Assembly (NCBI GenBank): GCA_964194935.1
Contig: CAXMOL010000089.1
Span: forward strand, 1 to 32,747
Length of the DNA: 32,747 bases
From: JACZWZ01 sp964194935
GTDB lineage: Bacteria; Actinomycetota; Acidimicrobiia; Spongiisociales; UBA11373
Direction: 5' to 3'
The notes beneath the pieces were generated by a model. That model was not told the DNA's origin, did not search any database, and saw only the letters and a list, made by a program, of their open reading frames with translations. A program made the translations under genes and the position numbers. Below, piece by piece: positions 29,059 to 32,747 of the stretch. The first letter of the stretch is position 1; every line of letters begins with the position of its first letter.

Positions 29059-30717
29059 ATGAGTGGTCCCCGACCGATTCGGGCCCCCCGCGGTCCCGAC
29101 CTGACGACGAAGGGTTGGCTGCAGGAAGCGGCGCTGCGTTGCCTGATGAACAACCTCGACCCCGAGGTGGCGGAGCGTCCGGACGATCTGGTGGTCTACG
29201 GCGGGACGGGGAAAGCGGCGCGCTCTTGGGAGGCGTTTGACGCGATTGTCCGCAGCTTGGAGAAACTCGAGGCAGACGAAACTCTGTTGGTTCAGTCGGG
29301 CAAACCGGTTGGCGTTTTCCGTACCCACGAGATGGCGCCCCGGGTTCTCATCGCCAACAGCCTCCTGGTGCCGGATTGGGCGGACTGGGCTTCGTTTCGC
29401 GATCTTGAAGCCGCCGGGCTCACGATGTACGGCCAGATGACCGCCGGATCTTGGATCTATATCGGTACCCAGGGAATCCTCCAGGGGACGTACCAGACGT
29501 TCCTTACCATCGCCGAACAACGATTTGGAGGCACGCTCAAGGGAACATTGACGTTGACGGCGGGACTGGGTGGCATGGGTGGAGCCCAACCGCTGGCGAT
29601 CACCATGAACGAGGGTGTGGCGCTCTGCGTCGAAGTCGATCCCGCCCGCATCCACCGTCGGCTCGAGACCCGATACCTCGACGAACAGGCCGACGATCTC
29701 GACGACGCCATCGACCGGGTGCTGGCTGCAAAGAAGGAGCGGCGTCCGCTGTCGGTAGGAGTGGTCGGCAATGCTGCATCCGTGTTTCCGGAGTTGCTGC
29801 GGCGCGGGGTAGAGATAGACATCGTCACCGACCAGACGTCGGCACATGATCCACTCAATGGCTACTTCCCCGACGGCATGGATCTCGATGAAGCCGACAA
29901 GCTGCGCGACAAGGATCCAGGCAAATACATCGAGGACTCTCGCATCTCGATGGCCCGGCACTGTGAGGCGATGGTCGGATTCGCCAGAGGCGGCGCCGAA
30001 GTATTCGATTACGGAAACAACCTGCGTGGTGAAGCTCGTGAGGGCGGTTTCGCAGACGCATTCGAATATCCCGGTTTCGTCCCCGCCTACATCCGGCCTC
30101 TATTCGCCGAGGGTAAAGGACCGTTTCGCTGGATTGCGCTTTCCGGTGATCCTGCCGATATCGCGACCACCGATCGGGCGGTGGCGGAGCTGTTCCCCGA
30201 CGACCGTGGCCTGCACCGGTGGTTGGAACTCGCCGCCAGCCGTGTCGAGTTCCAGGGCCTTCCGGCTCGAATCTGTTGGTTGGGTTACGGCGAGCGCGAC
30301 AAGGCCGGTCTCGCCTTTAATGACTTGGTCGCTGCAGGCAAAGTGAGCGCCCCGATCGTGATCGGGCGTGATCACCTCGATTCGGGTTCGGTGGCCTCGC
30401 CGTACCGGGAGACTGAGTCGATGCTCGATGGTTCGGATGCGATCGCCGATTGGCCGATCCTCAACGCACTTCTCAACACCGCTTCGGGTGCCGCCTGGGT
30501 TGCCGTCCATCACGGCGGCGGGGTGGGGATGGGTAAATCGATTCACGCCGGGGCCCAGGTCGTCGCCGATGGGACTGCAGATGGAGCGATTCGCGTGGAG
30601 CGGGTACTCACCAACGATCCGGGCACCGGTGTCATGAGGCACGCCGACGCCGGGTATGAGATTGCCCTCGATGTTGCCGACGAGCGCGGGGTGCGGATCC
30701 CGATGCTCGAAGAATGA
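29059..30717 (+). CDS. hutU: urocanate hydratase
   Basis: 552 residues from the ATG at 29059, six bases after CGGAGG (a TTG at 29053 and an ATG at 29056 are alternatives). The NAD+-binding GLGGMGGAQP motif and the conserved Cys in ARICWLGYGERDKAG are present, with LVVYGGTGKAARSWEAF, MYGQMTAGSWIYIGTQGI, DQTSAHDPLNGYFPDG, and the C-terminal HHGGGVGMGKSIHAG typical of the family. It hydrates urocanate to 4-imidazolone-5-propionate using NAD+ as an electrophile. hutI follows after ten bases, so the two genes are co-transcribed. Confidence 0.97.
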   Translation: MSGPRPIRAPRGPDLTTKGWLQEAALRCLMNNLDPEVAERPDDLVVYGGTGKAARSWEAFDAIVRSLEKLEADETLLVQSGKPVGVFRTHEMAPRVLIANSLLVPDWADWASFRDLEAAGLTMYGQMTAGSWIYIGTQGILQGTYQTFLTIAEQRFGGTLKGTLTLTAGLGGMGGAQPLAITMNEGVALCVEVDPARIHRRLETRYLDEQADDLDDAIDRVLAAKKERRPLSVGVVGNAASVFPELLRRGVEIDIVTDQTSAHDPLNGYFPDGMDLDEADKLRDKDPGKYIEDSRISMARHCEAMVGFARGGAEVFDYGNNLRGEAREGGFADAFEYPGFVPAYIRPLFAEGKGPFRWIALSGDPADIATTDRAVAELFPDDRGLHRWLELAASRVEFQGLPARICWLGYGERDKAGLAFNDLVAAGKVSAPIVIGRDHLDSGSVASPYRETESMLDGSDAIADWPILNALLNTASGAAWVAVHHGGGVGMGKSIHAGAQVVADGTADGAIRVERVLTNDPGTGVMRHADAGYEIALDVADERGVRIPMLEE

Positions 30718-30727
30718 GCCTGGAGTC

Positions 30728-31954
30728 ATGAGTCCGGAGCCCGCAGTCGGTGCTGGGCCGCTGTTGGTCCGCGGCATTGGTGAGTTGATTACGAATGCGC
30801 CTGATATTCCCGGCGAGCTCGGCGCCATTGACGATGCTGCGGTCGCTTTGCGCGATGGGGCGATTGTGTGGGCAGGGGCCCACGATGAGGTCCCGGTGGC
30901 GCTGCTCCGAAGCCCGGTTCTGGATGTCGAAGGCCGTGCGGTCCTACCCGGCTTTGTCGATTCACACACCCACCTGGTGTTTGCCGGGGATCGCGCTGCT
31001 GAGTTCTCGGCTCGGCTCGAGGGTTCCTCCTATGAGGAGATCCTTGCCGGTGGTGGTGGGATTCATTCGACTGTGAAGGCGACGCGGACGGCTTCGCTCG
31101 ACGACCTGGTCATGCAGAGCACCGAACGGGCTCGCCGGATGCTGCTGATGGGAACGACCACAGTCGAGATCAAATCGGGATACGGGTTGACGGTCTCAGA
31201 TGAGTTGCGGATGCTGGAAGCGGCGCGCAGCGTCGCCGACGGCACCGGGATCGGAGTTGTATCGACCTTTCTCGGAGCACATGTCCCCGATCTGGGGACG
31301 ACCGAAGCCGACTACGTGGATCTCGTCGTCGAGCAGATGCTTCCGGCGGTGGCAGGGCATGCCGAGTTCTGCGATGTGTTTGTCGACCGCGGAGCGTTCT
31401 CCATCGATTCGGCCCGCCGTGTCTTCGAGACGGCCCGACAAGTCGGGTTGATTCCCCGGCTTCATGCCGAGCAGTTGACCCACACCGGGGCGGCAGCGCT
31501 GGCGGCCGAAGTAGGGGCTGCCTCGGCAGACCATCTCGATCACGTCACGGTCGAGGATGCTGCGGCCCTCGCTGCGGCCGGTGTGGTGGCGGTGGTGCTG
31601 CCCGGTGCCGGCTTCTCGATGAAGGCTGCTCAGGCACCGGCCCGAATGCTGTGGGACGCCGGCGTGGTGGTGGCGCTCGCCACCGACTGCAATCCCGGTA
31701 CGTCCTATGTCGAAGGGATGTCCCTGGTGATTGCACTCGCTTGCCTCGAAATGGACCTCACTCCGGCTGAGGCGGTTTGGGCTGCGACCAGAGGCGGTGC
31801 CCGTTCGCTGCAGCGTCCCGAGTTGGGGATCGTCCGGCCGGGTGCTGCGGCAGATCTCGTCGTGCTCGATGCCCCTTCACATCAACACATCCCGTACCGG
31901 CCGGGTACCAACCTGGTGTGGAAGGTGATCAAGGCTGGTGCGGTCGTCGAATGA
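30728..31954 (+). CDS. hutI: imidazolonepropionase
   Basis: 408 residues, the usual length. The amidohydrolase-superfamily metal motif DSHTHLVFAGDR is present, followed by GGGGIHSTVKATR, TTVEIKSGYGL, the ligand His in LHAEQLTHTGAA, SADHLDHV and the final Asp in ATDCNPGTSYVEGM. It cleaves imidazolonepropionate to N-formimino-L-glutamate. The ATG at 30728 has GGAG only two bases upstream and is ten bases after the hutU stop, so translation may rely on coupling. The gene for the next pathway step is not in the window. Confidence 0.95.
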   Translation: MSPEPAVGAGPLLVRGIGELITNAPDIPGELGAIDDAAVALRDGAIVWAGAHDEVPVALLRSPVLDVEGRAVLPGFVDSHTHLVFAGDRAAEFSARLEGSSYEEILAGGGGIHSTVKATRTASLDDLVMQSTERARRMLLMGTTTVEIKSGYGLTVSDELRMLEAARSVADGTGIGVVSTFLGAHVPDLGTTEADYVDLVVEQMLPAVAGHAEFCDVFVDRGAFSIDSARRVFETARQVGLIPRLHAEQLTHTGAAALAAEVGAASADHLDHVTVEDAAALAAAGVVAVVLPGAGFSMKAAQAPARMLWDAGVVVALATDCNPGTSYVEGMSLVIALACLEMDLTPAEAVWAATRGGARSLQRPELGIVRPGAAADLVVLDAPSHQHIPYRPGTNLVWKVIKAGAVVE

Positions 31955-32739
31955 CCGGCGAACGGAGCGAGTCACCGATGAAGCCCTACTTATCGCACGA
32001 GTATCCGATCCGTTTCGCCCATCGCGGCAGCCGGGTGCTGTGGCCGGAGAACACGATGATGGCTTTCCAGGGGGCCGTCGATCTGGGATACCGCTACATC
32101 GAAACCGACGTCCACGTCACCCGCGACGGCAAGGTCGTCATATTTCACGACGACGATCTGGAGCGGCTCAGCGATGGGGTCGGCGCCTTTGCAAAGCGTG
32201 ATTGGGCGGACCTGCGAAACCTCGACGTGGCCTTCAGTTTCGATCCCGCGTCTGATTTTCCGCTGCGGGGCACCGGAATCACGATGCCTTTGTTCGAGGA
32301 GGCGGTGGTGTCGTTTCCCCAGCAAATGTGGAACGTGGACCTCAAGCAGGCCGGGATCGCGGAGCAACTCGCAGCCGAGGTACACCGGCTGGGTATCGAG
32401 GATCGGGTGCTCATCGGTTCCTTCCACGATCGGCGGATCAAAGCGTTCCGGCACGCTGCGCCCGACACCGCCACCTCGGCAGGACCGATCGAAGTTGCCA
32501 GGGCCCTCACCCGTCGACCCCGTAGTCAGATCGGTGCCGACGCCTACCAGGTACCGGAACGCGGCGGTGGTCTGAGGCTCGTCACCAGACGGTTTGTCGA
32601 CCGCGCCCACGACGCTGACAAGCAAGTGCATGTGTGGACCGTCAACGACCCGTCCGACATGAGGCGACTACTCGATCTGGGCGTCGATGGGATCATCACC
32701 GACCGCCCGGACCTGCTCAACGAGGTATTGAAGAAGTAG
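31951..32739 (+). CDS. glycerophosphodiester phosphodiesterase-family protein
   Basis: 262 residues from the ATG at 31951, overlapping the hutI stop (ATGA); a second ATG at 31978 (253 residues) with GCGAG upstream is an equally good start. The TIM-barrel GDPD signature is present: FAHRGSRVLWPENTMMAFQGAVDLG, YIETDVHVTRDGKVVIFHDDDLERLSDG, with the catalytic His pair and Glu/Asp metal ligands. VDLKQAG and HVWTVNDPSDMRRLLDLGVDGIITDRP complete the barrel. It probably hydrolyses glycerophosphodiesters to glycerol 3-phosphate and an alcohol in the cytoplasm (no signal peptide). Its coupling to hutI is positional; no pathway link is evident. Confidence 0.9.
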   Translation: MTGERSESPMKPYLSHEYPIRFAHRGSRVLWPENTMMAFQGAVDLGYRYIETDVHVTRDGKVVIFHDDDLERLSDGVGAFAKRDWADLRNLDVAFSFDPASDFPLRGTGITMPLFEEAVVSFPQQMWNVDLKQAGIAEQLAAEVHRLGIEDRVLIGSFHDRRIKAFRHAAPDTATSAGPIEVARALTRRPRSQIGADAYQVPERGGGLRLVTRRFVDRAHDADKQVHVWTVNDPSDMRRLLDLGVDGIITDRPDLLNEVLKK

Positions 32740-32747
32740 CCAGTAGC

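Noticed and set aside
29008..29961. Long upstream extension of the DUF4389 gene
   Set aside because: It is antisense to hutU; the ATG at 29007 has a TAGAAT at leaderless spacing and starts the membrane repeats.
1..32747. tRNA, rRNA, CRISPR arrays, insertion sequences, prophage or integrase genes
   Set aside because: No cloverleaf, array of spaced repeats, transposase, integrase or terminal repeats were found by eye; composition and gene style are even across the window.

Overview
The window is a dense, single-chromosome-style stretch of a high-GC Gram-positive bacterium, most likely an actinobacterium and plausibly of the class Acidimicrobiia. This rests on four things. Secreted proteins carry Thr/Ser-rich linkers just after a membrane anchor. 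There is an LCP-family cell-wall ligase. Most genes lack a Shine-Dalgarno and instead have a TANNNT -10 hexamer 6-8 bp before the start codon (leaderless transcripts). Nearly every base is coding. I see no tRNA, rRNA, CRISPR array, insertion sequence or prophage. The taxonomic placement is inference; no search was run.

Layout. 1-5.1 kb (minus strand): two small membrane proteins, a membrane-anchored Thr-rich protein, an LCP protein and a thioredoxin-domain DUF255 protein. 5.1-8.4 kb: an exported protein, a sigma-70 family sigma factor with an unusual repeat-bearing leader, a CBS-pair protein and two tandem paralogues of an unnamed small family. 8.4-14 kb: a HerA-like ATPase, a small lipoprotein, a LOG-family protein, tryptophanase and a MobA-like nucleotidyltransferase. 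14-17.5 kb: a stand-alone cyclic-nucleotide-binding domain, an MBL-fold hydrolase, an unknown protein and a DUF4015 glycoside-hydrolase-like protein. 17.6-20.6 kb: a selenoprotein, a split XdhC pair, a RidA-like protein and a nitroreductase. 20.6-26.7 kb: a membrane protein, a lipoprotein-type penicillin-binding protein, a lipoprotein, an SH3/membrane protein, a YbdK-type carboxylate-amine ligase and ArfB. 26.8-32.7 kb: histidine utilisation genes hutH, hutU and hutI, interrupted by an opposite-strand DUF4389 gene and followed by a glycerophosphodiester phosphodiesterase.

The most striking item is at 17635-18627. An apparent 234-codon gene ending in TGA continues in the same frame for another 95 codons. 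The family sequence runs through the TGA (V-P-V-Sec-P-V-C-H) and a perfect 7-bp hairpin with a GGUCG loop lies at the distance expected of a bacterial SECIS. It is best read as a UxxC selenoprotein of the glycine/betaine/D-proline reductase B-like family, which an ordinary gene caller would cut in two. It sits directly before two XdhC half-genes, hinting at a selenium/molybdenum enzyme-maturation locus.

Other observations worth checking: a 15-codon leaderless leader ORF whose stop overlaps the hutH start (TGATG); five 11-bp tandem repeats ending in a hairpin in the sigma-factor leader; a strongly structured non-coding element between mobA and the cyclic-nucleotide-binding gene; and a perfect AT-rich palindrome at 8402-8425.
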